Source of the DNA: Anomaloglossus baeobatrachus
Lineage: Eukaryota; Chordata; Amphibia; Anura; Aromobatidae
Length of the DNA: 64,000 nucleotides
Reading direction: 5' to 3'
Assembly (NCBI RefSeq): GCF_048569485.1
Contig: NW_027442056.1
Location: 124,001 to 188,000, forward strand
Shown here: piece by piece, positions 50,580 through 62,842 of the stretch
Layout of the letters: every line of letters starts with the position of its first letter
Numbering within the stretch: the first letter of the stretch is position 1
Position numbers and translations under genes: made by a program
Notes under the pieces: model-generated
What the model saw: only the letters and a program-made list of their open reading frames with translations
What the model was told of the DNA's origin: nothing
Databases searched by the model: none

Positions 50580-51384
50580 GTTGTTCGAAGAGGTGGTTTA
50601 AGCTCCAGGCCACCTTAGTACAATGATACAATGCACACTGGAAGGTTGCGCTTGCTAGTACTCTGGGTGGATAGTATATTCATCAAGAGGAAAACATGGC
50701 CCTACCAGGATCGAGGCTATTAGACTGAGTAAGGGTGGGGGGCTATGGTACAACGTGCCCCAGGACTGACGACCCTGGAGTGAGTCTGAGCTTGCTGGCT
50801 TGGGACCCCGGCAAGCCTTGGGCTCTGTAGCACACCGTACCTTGCCTTTTCATACTTTTTGAGCATATTACCCTATCCTGGCCTTCTGGCTAGGAAGGGA
50901 AATTTTTATAATCCCGGTCGGAGGTCTGGTCAGCTTTGGGCTGAGAAACTAACACCCGGTTGGAGGTCCGGGTCAGCTTCGGCTGAGAAACCAACACCTG
51001 GTTGGAGGTCTGGGTCAGCTTTGGCTGAGAAACCAACACCCGGTTGGAGGTCCGGTTAGCCTTGGGCTGAGAAACCAACACCGGTTGACGGTCCGGGCAG
51101 TTTCGGCTGCGAAACCAACAACTAGTAGCTCTCTACTCCACTTGGGTAAGATGCCTGGGTGGATGCTGGGAGCAACAACAAGGCTCAACCAGGCTTCGGC
51201 TTGGGGGAGCACCGAAGATCCCTGACCCTTGCTGTGGCCTTCTGGCTCGGAGGGACGGGGTTGATTTTTGGGGACCCTCTCCTCACGGTGGGGTCCACAC
51301 GAATCCTAGCCTTTGCACTGTTTTTGGTGTGACTTCGGTCATGCATTTTTTGTGGTGCTTTGGAAAGCTTCATTAAATCAAAAA
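50580..51384 (+). mobile_element. U2-specific non-autonomous retroelement, element 3 (805 bp)
   Basis: Close sibling of elements 1 and 2 with the same 5' end. The 3' tail is one A longer than in element 2 and two longer than in element 1 (ATTAAATCAAAAA before U2 A38). The U2-like motifs are at 50879-50895 and 51235-51251, the first of them with an extra mismatch (TGGCC instead of CGGCC). Confidence 0.85.
50916..51123 (+). repeat. 42-bp minisatellite in element 3, 5 monomers
   Basis: Same monomer count as element 2, but the internal monomers differ in their C/T variants. The two five-monomer arrays are therefore not simple copies of one another. Confidence 0.95.
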
Positions 51385-52655
51385 ATCTGTTCTTATCAGT
51401 TTAATATCTGATACGTCCCCTATCTGGGGACCATATATTAAATGGATTTTTAGAACAGGGAGATGGAAAAAGAGCTTGCTCTGTCCACTCCACGCATTGA
51501 CCTGGTATTGCAGTACCTCCAGGAACGGTGCACCCCTTCTTAACCCAGTTTCCAAAAGCAGAACTCGATTCACCTGATTCATATTAGCCCGATTAGCGAA
51601 TTGAAATGAATTTTTATCTAACACACTTTTTACTTGCTTTATTCATCCAAATAGCAAACTCATCACCACTCAACTTCACCAACTCTGCTATGTCCCGTGC
51701 AGTATCTTGTTGTCAGTCTAATCTAGATCATGTGTAATTGAATGGAATAGATCCCTTTTGGACAAAGTGGAGTCAGATGCTGCAGTGACCACAGGTGTGA
51801 GAGGATCTACAATTGGCATCTGGTGTTATCTCTCTGCTTCCACTCCAAATAAAGTTACCTGTTGTTACCTGAACGTCAAATACTAAGAATGGGCGGCCTA
51901 TGAAAGAATTAGTACTTTCATTAAGTATACTAAACCGGCTAATTGGGAATAGACAAACTGTAAAAAGCCCTCTGAGAAAGCCCCTCTCTAACCTTTGTTA
52001 GTAAGCTTTTCTGTAGCCTGCCTGTTGATGTATTTTCGGTTTGAACAGTGCACAACATGAAGAGACGGAACACTGGCGGCTTGTCACAATGCCCCCCGAT
52101 GACATCACAATAGCGCTGCTGCCTAGAAAACAAGCTGCGCAGAAGAAGTTGTTCTTTGGGTGGGAGGGTGGGCTAGTGGAAGGAGGGGGCAATCTCTTTT
52201 TTTCCCGGGTGGTAGGGGGATGACAGGAGAAGGGAAGCGGGTGGTGAGAAAGGTACAGAGGGCAGGGTTTGGGGGCTGGGAAGGAAAGGGAAAAGATTAG
52301 GGTTTGGGGATGATGAAAGGGCTTTCTACGGGTAAGGATGGCAAAGGGTGGCAGTGACGGAAAGTCAGGCAACCTGTCCTGTCCGTCTTTTTGTATCGTG
52401 AATTGGAAAGACTGCAAGGGGGAGGGGAGTTGCTTGCGCCCTAAAGGAGGAGTTATTCAGATTCATTGCAGTGGGCGGCGGCTGCAAAACGCACCATTCT
52501 TCTTGTTTTTGCTCTGCAAAGCAGCCTTTTCAAGGGTTGGCTTGGGTGACAAAATGTCTTGTGTAGGCGTGGGTTTGTCTCCCTCTCGCTCTCTCTCCCT
52601 AAGATGTGTCCGGCATAGGCCAGGGTGCCACTCGAGGCCCAAACCAATTCTGGTT

Positions 52656-52843
52656 ATCGCTTCTCGGCCTTTTGGCTAAGATCAAGTGTAGTATCTGTTC
52701 TTATCAGTTTAATATCTGATACGTCCCCTATCTGGGGACCATATATTAAATGGATTTTTAGAACAGGGAGATGGAAAAAGAGCTTGCTCTGTCCACTCCA
52801 CGCATTGACCTGGTATTGCAGTACCTCCAGGAACGGTGCACCC
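52656..52843 (+). ncRNA. U2 snRNA, copy 39
   Basis: Consensus U2, the only uninterrupted gene between elements 3 and 4. PSE 52594-52613, 3' box 52856-52870. Confidence 0.98.
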
Positions 52844-54000
52844 CTTCTTAACCCAGTTTCCAAAAGCAGAACTCGATTCACCTGATTCATATTAGCCCGA
52901 TTAGCGAATTGAAATGAATTTTTATCTAACACACTTTTTACTTGCTTTATTCATCCAAATAGCAAACTCATCACCACTCAACTTCACCAACTCTGCTATG
53001 TCCCGTGCAGTATCTTGTTGTCAGTCTAATCTAGATCATGTGTAATTGAATGGAATAGATCCCTTTTGGACAAAGTGGAGTCAGATGCTGCAGTGACCAC
53101 AGGTGTGAGAGGATCTACAATTGGCATCTGGTGTTATCTCTCTGCTTCCACTCCAAATAAAGTTACCTGTTGTTACCTGAACGTCAAATACTAAGAATGG
53201 GCGGCCTATGAAAGAATTAGTACTTTCATTAAGTATACTAAACCGGCTAATTGGGAATAGACAAACTGTAAAAAGCCCTCTGAGAAAGCCCCTCTCTAAC
53301 CTTTGTTAGTAAGCTTTTCTGTAGCCTGCCTGTTGATGTATTTTCGGTTTGAACAGTGCACAACATGAAGAGACGGAACACTGGCGGCTTGTCACAATGC
53401 CCCCCGATGACATCACAATAGCGCTGCTGCCTAGAAAACAAGCTGCGCAGAAGAAGTTGTTCTTTGGGTGGGAGGGTGGGCTAGTGGAAGGAGGGGGCAA
53501 TCTCTTTTTTTCCCGGGTGGTAGGGGGATGACAGGAGAAGGGAAGCGGGTGGTGAGAAAGGTACAGAGGGCAGGGTTTGGGGGCTGGGAAGGAAAGGGAA
53601 AAGATTAGGGTTTGGGGATGATGAAAGGGCTTTCTACGGGTAAGGATGGCAAAGGGTGGCAGTGACGGAAAGTCAGGCAACCTGTCCTGTCCGTCTTTTT
53701 GTATCGTGAATTGGAAAGACTGCAAGGGGGAGGGGAGTTGCTTGCGCCCTAAAGGAGGAGTTATTCAGATTCATTGCAGTGGGCGGCGGCTGCAAAACGC
53801 ACCATTCTTCTTGTTTTTGCTCTGCAAAGCAGCCTTTTCAAGGGTTGGCTTGGGTGACAAAATGTCTTGTGTAGGCGTGGGTTTGTCTCCCTCTCGCTCT
53901 CTCTCCCTAAGATGTGTCCGGCATAGGCCAGGGTGCCACTCGAGGCCCAAACCAATTCTGGTTATCGCTTCTCGGCCTTTTGGCTAAGATCAAGTGTAGT

Positions 54001-54843
54001 ATCATTCGAAAAGGTGGTTTAAGGCTCCGGCCACCTTAGTACAATGATGCAATGCACACTGGAAGGTTGCGCTTATTAGTACTTTGGGAGGATAGTATAT
54101 CCATCTAGAGGAAACCATGGCCCTACCAGGATCGAGGCTATTAGACTGAGTAAGTGTGGGGGTTATGGTGCAATGTGCCCCAGGAATGGACACCCTGGAG
54201 GGAGTCTGAACTTGCTAGGTTGGGACCCTGGTAAGCCTCAGACTCTGTCGCACGCCGCGCCTTGCCTATTCATACTTTCCAAGCATATTGCCCTATCCCG
54301 GCCTTCTGGCTAAGAAGGGAAATTTTTATAATCCCGGTCGGAGGTCCGGTCAGCTTTGGGCTGAGAAACCAACACCCGGTTGGAGGTCCGGGTCAGCTTT
54401 GGCTGAGAAACCAACACCCGGTTGGAGGTCCGGTTAGCCTTGGGCTGAGAAACCAACACCCGGTTGGAGGTCCGGTCAGCCTTGGGCTGAGAAACCAACA
54501 CCCGGTTGGAGGTCCGGTCAGCCTTGGGCTGAGAAACCAACACCGGTTGACGGTCCGGGCAGTCTCGGCTGCGAAACCAACGACTAGTAGCTCCCTACTC
54601 CACTTGGGTAAGATGCCTCGGTGGACGCTGGGAGCAACAACAAGGCTCAACCAGGCTTCGGCTTGGGGGAGCACCGAAGATCCCTGACCCTCGCTGTGGC
54701 CTTCTGGCTCGGAGGGACGGGGTTGATTTTTGGGGATCCTCTTCTCACGGAGGGGTCCACACGAATCCTAGCCTTTGCACTGTTTTTGGTGTGACTTCGG
54801 TCATGCATTTTTGCGGTGCTTTGGAAAGCTTCATTAAATAAAA
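54001..54843 (+). mobile_element. U2-specific non-autonomous retroelement, element 4 (about 843 bp, diverged)
   Basis: Same layout, site and orientation as elements 1-3 but clearly diverged. By a hand count, about 40 differences fall in the first 300-odd bp and only about 8 in the last 260 bp, compared with element 1. It starts ATCATTCGAAAAGG, and the 5' hairpin is one pair longer (AAGGTGG/CCACCTT). The U2-like motif at 54299-54315 matches U2 nt 10-26 at 16 of 17 positions; the second is at 54697-54713. The tail reads ATTAAATAAAA. If ATC is a target duplication, the element proper starts at 54004 (840 bp). Confidence 0.84.
54336..54585 (+). repeat. 42-bp minisatellite in element 4, 6 monomers
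   Basis: Four 42-bp and two 41-bp monomers. The internal expansion involves a different monomer type (GGTCCGGTCAGCCTTGGG) from that amplified in elements 1-3. Confidence 0.95.
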
Positions 54844-56114
54844 ATCTGTTCTTATCAGTTTAATATCTGATACGTCCCCTATCTGGGGACCATATATTAA
54901 ATGGATTTTTAGAACAGGGAGATGGAAAAAGAGCTTGCTCTGTCCACTCCATGCATTGACCTGGTATTGCAGTACCTCCAGGAACGGTGCACCCCTTCTT
55001 AACCCAGTTTCCAAAAGCAGAACTCGATTCACCTGATTCATATTAGCCCGATTAGCGAATTGAAATGAATTTTTATCTAACACACTTTTTACTTGCTTTA
55101 TTCATCCAAATAGCAAACTCATCACCACTCAACTTCACCAACTCTGCTATGTCCCGTGCAGTATCTTGTTGTCAGTCTAATCTAGATCATGTGTAATTGA
55201 ATGGAATAGATCCCTTTTGGACAAAGTGGAGTCAGATGCTGCAGTGACCACAGGTGTGAGAGGATCTACAATTGGCATCTGGTGTTATCTCTCTGCTTCC
55301 ACTCCAAATAAAGTTACCTGTTGTTACCTGAACGTCAAATACTAAGAATGGGCGGCCTATGAAAGAATTAGTACTTTCATTAAGTATACTAAACCGGCTA
55401 ATTGGGAATAGACAAACTGTAAAAAGCCCTCTGAGAAAGCCCCTCTCTAACCTTTGTTAGTAAGCTTTTCTGTAGCCTGCCTGTTGATGTATTTTCGGTT
55501 TGAACAGTGCACAACATGAAGAGACGGAACACTGGCGGCTTGTCACAATGCCCCCCGATGACATCACAATAGCGCTGCTGCCTAGAAAACAAGCTGCGCA
55601 GAAGAAGTTGTTCTTTGGGTGGGAGGGTGGGCTAGTGGAAGGAGGGGGCAATCTCTTTTTTTCCCGGGTGGTAGGGGGATGACAGGAGAAGGGAAGCGGG
55701 TGGTGAGAAAGGTACAGAGGGCAGGGTTTGGGGGCTGGGAAGGAAAGGGAAAAGATTAGGGTTTGGGGATGATGAAAGGGCTTTCTACGGGTAAGGATGG
55801 CAAAGGGTGGCAGTGACGGAAAGTCAGGCAACCTGTCCTGTCCGTCTTTTTGTATCGTGAATTGGAAAGACTGCAAGGGGGAGGGGAGTTGCTTGCGCCC
55901 TAAAGGAGGAGTTATTCAGATTCATTGCAGTGGGCGGCGGCTGCAAAACGCACCATTCTTCTTGTTTTTGCTCTGCAAAGCAGCCTTTTCAAGGGTTGGC
56001 TTGGGTGACAAAATGTCTTGTGTAGGCGTGGGTTTGTCTCCCTCTCGCTCTCTCTCCCTAAGATGTGTCCGGCATAGGCCAGGGTGCCACTCGAGGCCCA
56101 AACCAATTCTGGTT

Positions 56115-56302
56115 ATCGCTTCTCGGCCTTTTGGCTAAGATCAAGTGTAGTATCTGTTCTTATCAGTTTAATATCTGATACGTCCCCTATCTGGGGACCA
56201 TATATTAAATGGATTTTTAGAACAGGGAGATGGAAAAAGAGCTTGCTCTGTCCACTCCACGCATTGACCTGGTATTGCAGTACCTCCAGGAACGGTGCAC
56301 CC
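56115..56302 (+). ncRNA. U2 snRNA, copy 41
   Basis: Consensus U2. PSE 56053-56072, 3' box 56315-56329. Confidence 0.98.
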
Positions 56303-57422
56303 CTTCTTAACCCAGTTTCCAAAAGCAGAACTCGATTCACCTGATTCATATTAGCCCGATTAGCGAATTGAAATGAATTTTTATCTAACACACTTTTTAC
56401 TTGCTTTATTCATCCAAATAGCAAACTCATCACCACTCAACTTCACCAACTCTGCTATGTCCCGTGCAGTATCTTGTTGTCAGTCTAATCTAGATCATGT
56501 GTAATTGAATGGAATAGATCCCTTTTGGACAAAGTGGAGTCAGATGCTGCAGTGACCACAGGTGTGAGAGGATCTACAATTGGCATCTGGTGTTATCTCT
56601 CTGCTTCCACTCCAAATAAAGTTACCTGTTGTTACCTGAACGTCAAATACTAAGAATGGGCGGCCTATGAAAGAATTAGTACTTTCATTAAGTATACTAA
56701 ACCGGCTAATTGGGAATAGACAAACTGTAAAAAGCCCTCTGAGAAAGCCCCTCTCTAACCTTTGTTAGTAAGCTTTTCTGTAGCCTGCCTGTTGATGTAT
56801 TTTCGGTTTGAACAGTGCACAACATGAAGAGACGGAACACTGGCGGCTTGTCACAATGCCCCCCGATGACATCACAATAGCGCTGCTGCCTAGAAAACAA
56901 GCTGCGCAGAAGAAGTTGTTCTTTGGGTGGGAGGGTGGGCTAGTGGAAGGAGGGGGCAATCTCTTTTTTTCCCGGGTGGTAGGGGGATGACAGGAGAAGG
57001 GAAGCGGGTGGTGAGAAAGGTACAGAGGGCAGGGTTTGGGGGCTGGGAAGGAAAGGGAAAAGATTAGGGTTTGGGGATGATGAAAGGGCTTTCTACGGGT
57101 AAGGATGGCAAAGGGTGGCAGTGACGGAAAGTCAGGCAACCTGTCCTGTCCGTCTTTTTGTATCGTGAATTGGAAAGACTGCAAGGGGGAGGGGAGTTGC
57201 TTGCGCCCTAAAGGAGGAGTTATTCAGATTCATTGCAGTGGGCGGCGGCTGCAAAACGCACCATTCTTCTTGTTTTTGCTCTGCAAAGCAGCCTTTTCAA
57301 GGGTTGGCTTGGGTGACAAAATGTCTTGTGTAGGCGTGGGTTTGTCTCCCTCTCGCTCTCTCTCCCTAAGATGTGTCCGGCATAGGCCAGGGTGCCACTC
57401 GAGGCCCAAACCAATTCTGGTT

Positions 57423-57610
57423 ATCGCTTCTCGGCCTTTTGGCTAAGATCAAGTGTAGTATCTGTTCTTATCAGTTTAATATCTGATACGTCCCCTATCT
57501 GGGGACCATATATTAAATGGATTTTTAGAACAGGGAGATGGAAAAAGAGCTTGCTCTGTCCACTCCACGCATTGACCTGGTATTGCAGTACCTCCAGGAA
57601 CGGTGCACCC
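57423..57610 (+). ncRNA. U2 snRNA, copy 42
   Basis: Consensus U2. PSE 57361-57380, 3' box 57623-57637. Confidence 0.98.
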
Positions 57611-58730
57611 CTTCTTAACCCAGTTTCCAAAAGCAGAACTCGATTCACCTGATTCATATTAGCCCGATTAGCGAATTGAAATGAATTTTTATCTAACACA
57701 CTTTTTACTTGCTTTATTCATCCAAATAGCAAACTCATCACCACTCAACTTCACCAACTCTGCTATGTCCCGTGCAGTATCTTGTTGTCAGTCTAATCTA
57801 GATCATGTGTAATTGAATGGAATAGATCCCTTTTGGACAAAGTGGAGTCAGATGCTGCAGTGACCACAGGTGTGAGAGGATCTACAATTGGCATCTGGTG
57901 TTATCTCTCTGCTTCCACTCCAAATAAAGTTACCTGTTGTTACCTGAACGTCAAATACTAAGAATGGGCGGCCTATGAAAGAATTAGTACTTTCATTAAG
58001 TATACTAAACCGGCTAATTGGGAATAGACAAACTGTAAAAAGCCCTCTGAGAAAGCCCCTCTCTAACCTTTGTTAGTAAGCTTTTCTGTAGCCTGCCTGT
58101 TGATGTATTTTCGGTTTGAACAGTGCACAACATGAAGAGACGGAACACTGGCGGCTTGTCACAATGCCCCCCGATGACATCACAATAGCGCTGCTGCCTA
58201 GAAAACAAGCTGCGCAGAAGAAGTTGTTCTTTGGGTGGGAGGGTGGGCTAGTGGAAGGAGGGGGCAATCTCTTTTTTTCCCGGGTGGTAGGGGGATGACA
58301 GGAGAAGGGAAGCGGGTGGTGAGAAAGGTACAGAGGGCAGGGTTTGGGGGCTGGGAAGGAAAGGGAAAAGATTAGGGTTTGGGGATGATGAAAGGGCTTT
58401 CTACGGGTAAGGATGGCAAAGGGTGGCAGTGACGGAAAGTCAGGCAACCTGTCCTGTCCGTCTTTTTGTATCGTGAATTGGAAAGACTGCAAGGGGGAGG
58501 GGAGTTGCTTGCGCCCTAAAGGAGGAGTTATTCAGATTCATTGCAGTGGGCGGCGGCTGCAAAACGCACCATTCTTCTTGTTTTTGCTCTGCAAAGCAGC
58601 CTTTTCAAGGGTTGGCTTGGGTGACAAAATGTCTTGTGTAGGCGTGGGTTTGTCTCCCTCTCGCTCTCTCTCCCTAAGATGTGTCCGGCATAGGCCAGGG
58701 TGCCACTCGAGGCCCAAACCAATTCTGGTT

Positions 58731-58918
58731 ATCGCTTCTCGGCCTTTTGGCTAAGATCAAGTGTAGTATCTGTTCTTATCAGTTTAATATCTGATACGTC
58801 CCCTATCTGGGGACCATATATTAAATGGATTTTTAGAACAGGGAGATGGAAAAAGAGCTTGCTCTGTCCACTCCACGCATTGACCTGGTATTGCAGTACC
58901 TCCAGGAACGGTGCACCC
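58731..58918 (+). ncRNA. U2 snRNA, copy 43
   Basis: Consensus U2. PSE 58669-58688, 3' box 58931-58945. Confidence 0.98.
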
Positions 58919-60038
58919 CTTCTTAACCCAGTTTCCAAAAGCAGAACTCGATTCACCTGATTCATATTAGCCCGATTAGCGAATTGAAATGAATTTTTAT
59001 CTAACACACTTTTTACTTGCTTTATTCATCCAAATAGCAAACTCATCACCACTCAACTTCACCAACTCTGCTATGTCCCGTGCAGTATCTTGTTGTCAGT
59101 CTAATCTAGATCATGTGTAATTGAATGGAATAGATCCCTTTTGGACAAAGTGGAGTCAGATGCTGCAGTGACCACAGGTGTGAGAGGATCTACAATTGGC
59201 ATCTGGTGTTATCTCTCTGCTTCCACTCCAAATAAAGTTACCTGTTGTTACCTGAACGTCAAATACTAAGAATGGGCGGCCTATGAAAGAATTAGTACTT
59301 TCATTAAGTATACTAAACCGGCTAATTGGGAATAGACAAACTGTAAAAAGCCCTCTGAGAAAGCCCCTCTCTAACCTTTGTTAGTAAGCTTTTCTGTAGC
59401 CTGCCTGTTGATGTATTTTCGGTTTGAACAGTGCACAACATGAAGAGACGGAACACTGGCGGCTTGTCACAATGCCCCCCGATGACATCACAATAGCGCT
59501 GCTGCCTAGAAAACAAGCTGCGCAGAAGAAGTTGTTCTTTGGGTGGGAGGGTGGGCTAGTGGAAGGAGGGGGCAATCTCTTTTTTTCCCGGGTGGTAGGG
59601 GGATGACAGGAGAAGGGAAGCGGGTGGTGAGAAAGGTACAGAGGGCAGGGTTTGGGGGCTGGGAAGGAAAGGGAAAAGATTAGGGTTTGGGGATGATGAA
59701 AGGGCTTTCTACGGGTAAGGATGGCAAAGGGTGGCAGTGACGGAAAGTCAGGCAACCTGTCCTGTCCGTCTTTTTGTATCGTGAATTGGAAAGACTGCAA
59801 GGGGGAGGGGAGTTGCTTGCGCCCTAAAGGAGGAGTTATTCAGATTCATTGCAGTGGGCGGCGGCTGCAAAACGCACCATTCTTCTTGTTTTTGCTCTGC
59901 AAAGCAGCCTTTTCAAGGGTTGGCTTGGGTGACAAAATGTCTTGTGTAGGCGTGGGTTTGTCTCCCTCTCGCTCTCTCTCCCTAAGATGTGTCCGGCATA
60001 GGCCAGGGTGCCACTCGAGGCCCAAACCAATTCTGGTT

Positions 60039-60226
60039 ATCGCTTCTCGGCCTTTTGGCTAAGATCAAGTGTAGTATCTGTTCTTATCAGTTTAATATCT
60101 GATACGTCCCCTATCTGGGGACCATATATTAAATGGATTTTTAGAACAGGGAGATGGAAAAAGAGCTTGCTCTGTCCACTCCACGCATTGACCTGGTATT
60201 GCAGTACCTCCAGGAACGGTGCACCC
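60039..60226 (+). ncRNA. U2 snRNA, copy 44
   Basis: Consensus U2. PSE 59977-59996, 3' box 60239-60253. Confidence 0.98.
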
Positions 60227-61346
60227 CTTCTTAACCCAGTTTCCAAAAGCAGAACTCGATTCACCTGATTCATATTAGCCCGATTAGCGAATTGAAATGA
60301 ATTTTTATCTAACACACTTTTTACTTGCTTTATTCATCCAAATAGCAAACTCATCACCACTCAACTTCACCAACTCTGCTATGTCCCGTGCAGTATCTTG
60401 TTGTCAGTCTAATCTAGATCATGTGTAATTGAATGGAATAGATCCCTTTTGGACAAAGTGGAGTCAGATGCTGCAGTGACCACAGGTGTGAGAGGATCTA
60501 CAATTGGCATCTGGTGTTATCTCTCTGCTTCCACTCCAAATAAAGTTACCTGTTGTTACCTGAACGTCAAATACTAAGAATGGGCGGCCTATGAAAGAAT
60601 TAGTACTTTCATTAAGTATACTAAACCGGCTAATTGGGAATAGACAAACTGTAAAAAGCCCTCTGAGAAAGCCCCTCTCTAACCTTTGTTAGTAAGCTTT
60701 TCTGTAGCCTGCCTGTTGATGTATTTTCGGTTTGAACAGTGCACAACATGAAGAGACGGAACACTGGCGGCTTGTCACAATGCCCCCCGATGACATCACA
60801 ATAGCGCTGCTGCCTAGAAAACAAGCTGCGCAGAAGAAGTTGTTCTTTGGGTGGGAGGGTGGGCTAGTGGAAGGAGGGGGCAATCTCTTTTTTTCCCGGG
60901 TGGTAGGGGGATGACAGGAGAAGGGAAGCGGGTGGTGAGAAAGGTACAGAGGGCAGGGTTTGGGGGCTGGGAAGGAAAGGGAAAAGATTAGGGTTTGGGG
61001 ATGATGAAAGGGCTTTCTACGGGTAAGGATGGCAAAGGGTGGCAGTGACGGAAAGTCAGGCAACCTGTCCTGTCCGTCTTTTTGTATCGTGAATTGGAAA
61101 GACTGCAAGGGGGAGGGGAGTTGCTTGCGCCCTAAAGGAGGAGTTATTCAGATTCATTGCAGTGGGCGGCGGCTGCAAAACGCACCATTCTTCTTGTTTT
61201 TGCTCTGCAAAGCAGCCTTTTCAAGGGTTGGCTTGGGTGACAAAATGTCTTGTGTAGGCGTGGGTTTGTCTCCCTCTCGCTCTCTCTCCCTAAGATGTGT
61301 CCGGCATAGGCCAGGGTGCCACTCGAGGCCCAAACCAATTCTGGTT

Positions 61347-61534
61347 ATCGCTTCTCGGCCTTTTGGCTAAGATCAAGTGTAGTATCTGTTCTTATCAGTT
61401 TAATATCTGATACGTCCCCTATCTGGGGACCATATATTAAATGGATTTTTAGAACAGGGAGATGGAAAAAGAGCTTGCTCTGTCCACTCCACGCATTGAC
61501 CTGGTATTGCAGTACCTCCAGGAACGGTGCACCC
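61347..61534 (+). ncRNA. U2 snRNA, copy 45
   Basis: Consensus U2. PSE 61285-61304, 3' box 61547-61561. Confidence 0.98.
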
Positions 61535-62654
61535 CTTCTTAACCCAGTTTCCAAAAGCAGAACTCGATTCACCTGATTCATATTAGCCCGATTAGCGAAT
61601 TGAAATGAATTTTTATCTAACACACTTTTTACTTGCTTTATTCATCCAAATAGCAAACTCATCACCACTCAACTTCACCAACTCTGCTATGTCCCGTGCA
61701 GTATCTTGTTGTCAGTCTAATCTAGATCATGTGTAATTGAATGGAATAGATCCCTTTTGGACAAAGTGGAGTCAGATGCTGCAGTGACCACAGGTGTGAG
61801 AGGATCTACAATTGGCATCTGGTGTTATCTCTCTGCTTCCACTCCAAATAAAGTTACCTGTTGTTACCTGAACGTCAAATACTAAGAATGGGCGGCCTAT
61901 GAAAGAATTAGTACTTTCATTAAGTATACTAAACCGGCTAATTGGGAATAGACAAACTGTAAAAAGCCCTCTGAGAAAGCCCCTCTCTAACCTTTGTTAG
62001 TAAGCTTTTCTGTAGCCTGCCTGTTGATGTATTTTCGGTTTGAACAGTGCACAACATGAAGAGACGGAACACTGGCGGCTTGTCACAATGCCCCCCGATG
62101 ACATCACAATAGCGCTGCTGCCTAGAAAACAAGCTGCGCAGAAGAAGTTGTTCTTTGGGTGGGAGGGTGGGCTAGTGGAAGGAGGGGGCAATCTCTTTTT
62201 TTCCCGGGTGGTAGGGGGATGACAGGAGAAGGGAAGCGGGTGGTGAGAAAGGTACAGAGGGCAGGGTTTGGGGGCTGGGAAGGAAAGGGAAAAGATTAGG
62301 GTTTGGGGATGATGAAAGGGCTTTCTACGGGTAAGGATGGCAAAGGGTGGCAGTGACGGAAAGTCAGGCAACCTGTCCTGTCCGTCTTTTTGTATCGTGA
62401 ATTGGAAAGACTGCAAGGGGGAGGGGAGTTGCTTGCGCCCTAAAGGAGGAGTTATTCAGATTCATTGCAGTGGGCGGCGGCTGCAAAACGCACCATTCTT
62501 CTTGTTTTTGCTCTGCAAAGCAGCCTTTTCAAGGGTTGGCTTGGGTGACAAAATGTCTTGTGTAGGCGTGGGTTTGTCTCCCTCTCGCTCTCTCTCCCTA
62601 AGATGTGTCCGGCATAGGCCAGGGTGCCACTCGAGGCCCAAACCAATTCTGGTT

Positions 62655-62842
62655 ATCGCTTCTCGGCCTTTTGGCTAAGATCAAGTGTAGTATCTGTTCT
62701 TATCAGTTTAATATCTGATACGTCCCCTATCTGGGGACCATATATTAAATGGATTTTTAGAACAGGGAGATGGAAAAAGAGCTTGCTCTGTCCACTCCAC
62801 GCATTGACCTGGTATTGCAGTACCTCCAGGAACGGTGCACCC
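62655..62842 (+). ncRNA. U2 snRNA, copy 46
   Basis: Consensus U2. PSE 62593-62612, 3' box 62855-62869. Confidence 0.98.

Larger units (their letters stand above)
50543..51535 (+). pseudogene. U2 snRNA, copy 38, split by element 3
   Basis: U2 nt 1-37 at 50543-50579 and nt 38-188 at 51385-51535, with the same break point as copy 27. PSE 50481-50500 and 3' box 51548-51562 are intact. Confidence 0.96.
53964..54994 (+). pseudogene. U2 snRNA, copy 40, split by element 4
   Basis: U2 nt 1-37 at 53964-54000 and nt 38-188 at 54844-54994. The next three bases (ATC, 54001-54003) also match U2 nt 38-40, so these bases may be present on both sides of the insert. The 3' half carries a private C to T at 54952 (nt 146). 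PSE 53902-53921 and 3' box 55007-55021 are intact. Confidence 0.95.
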
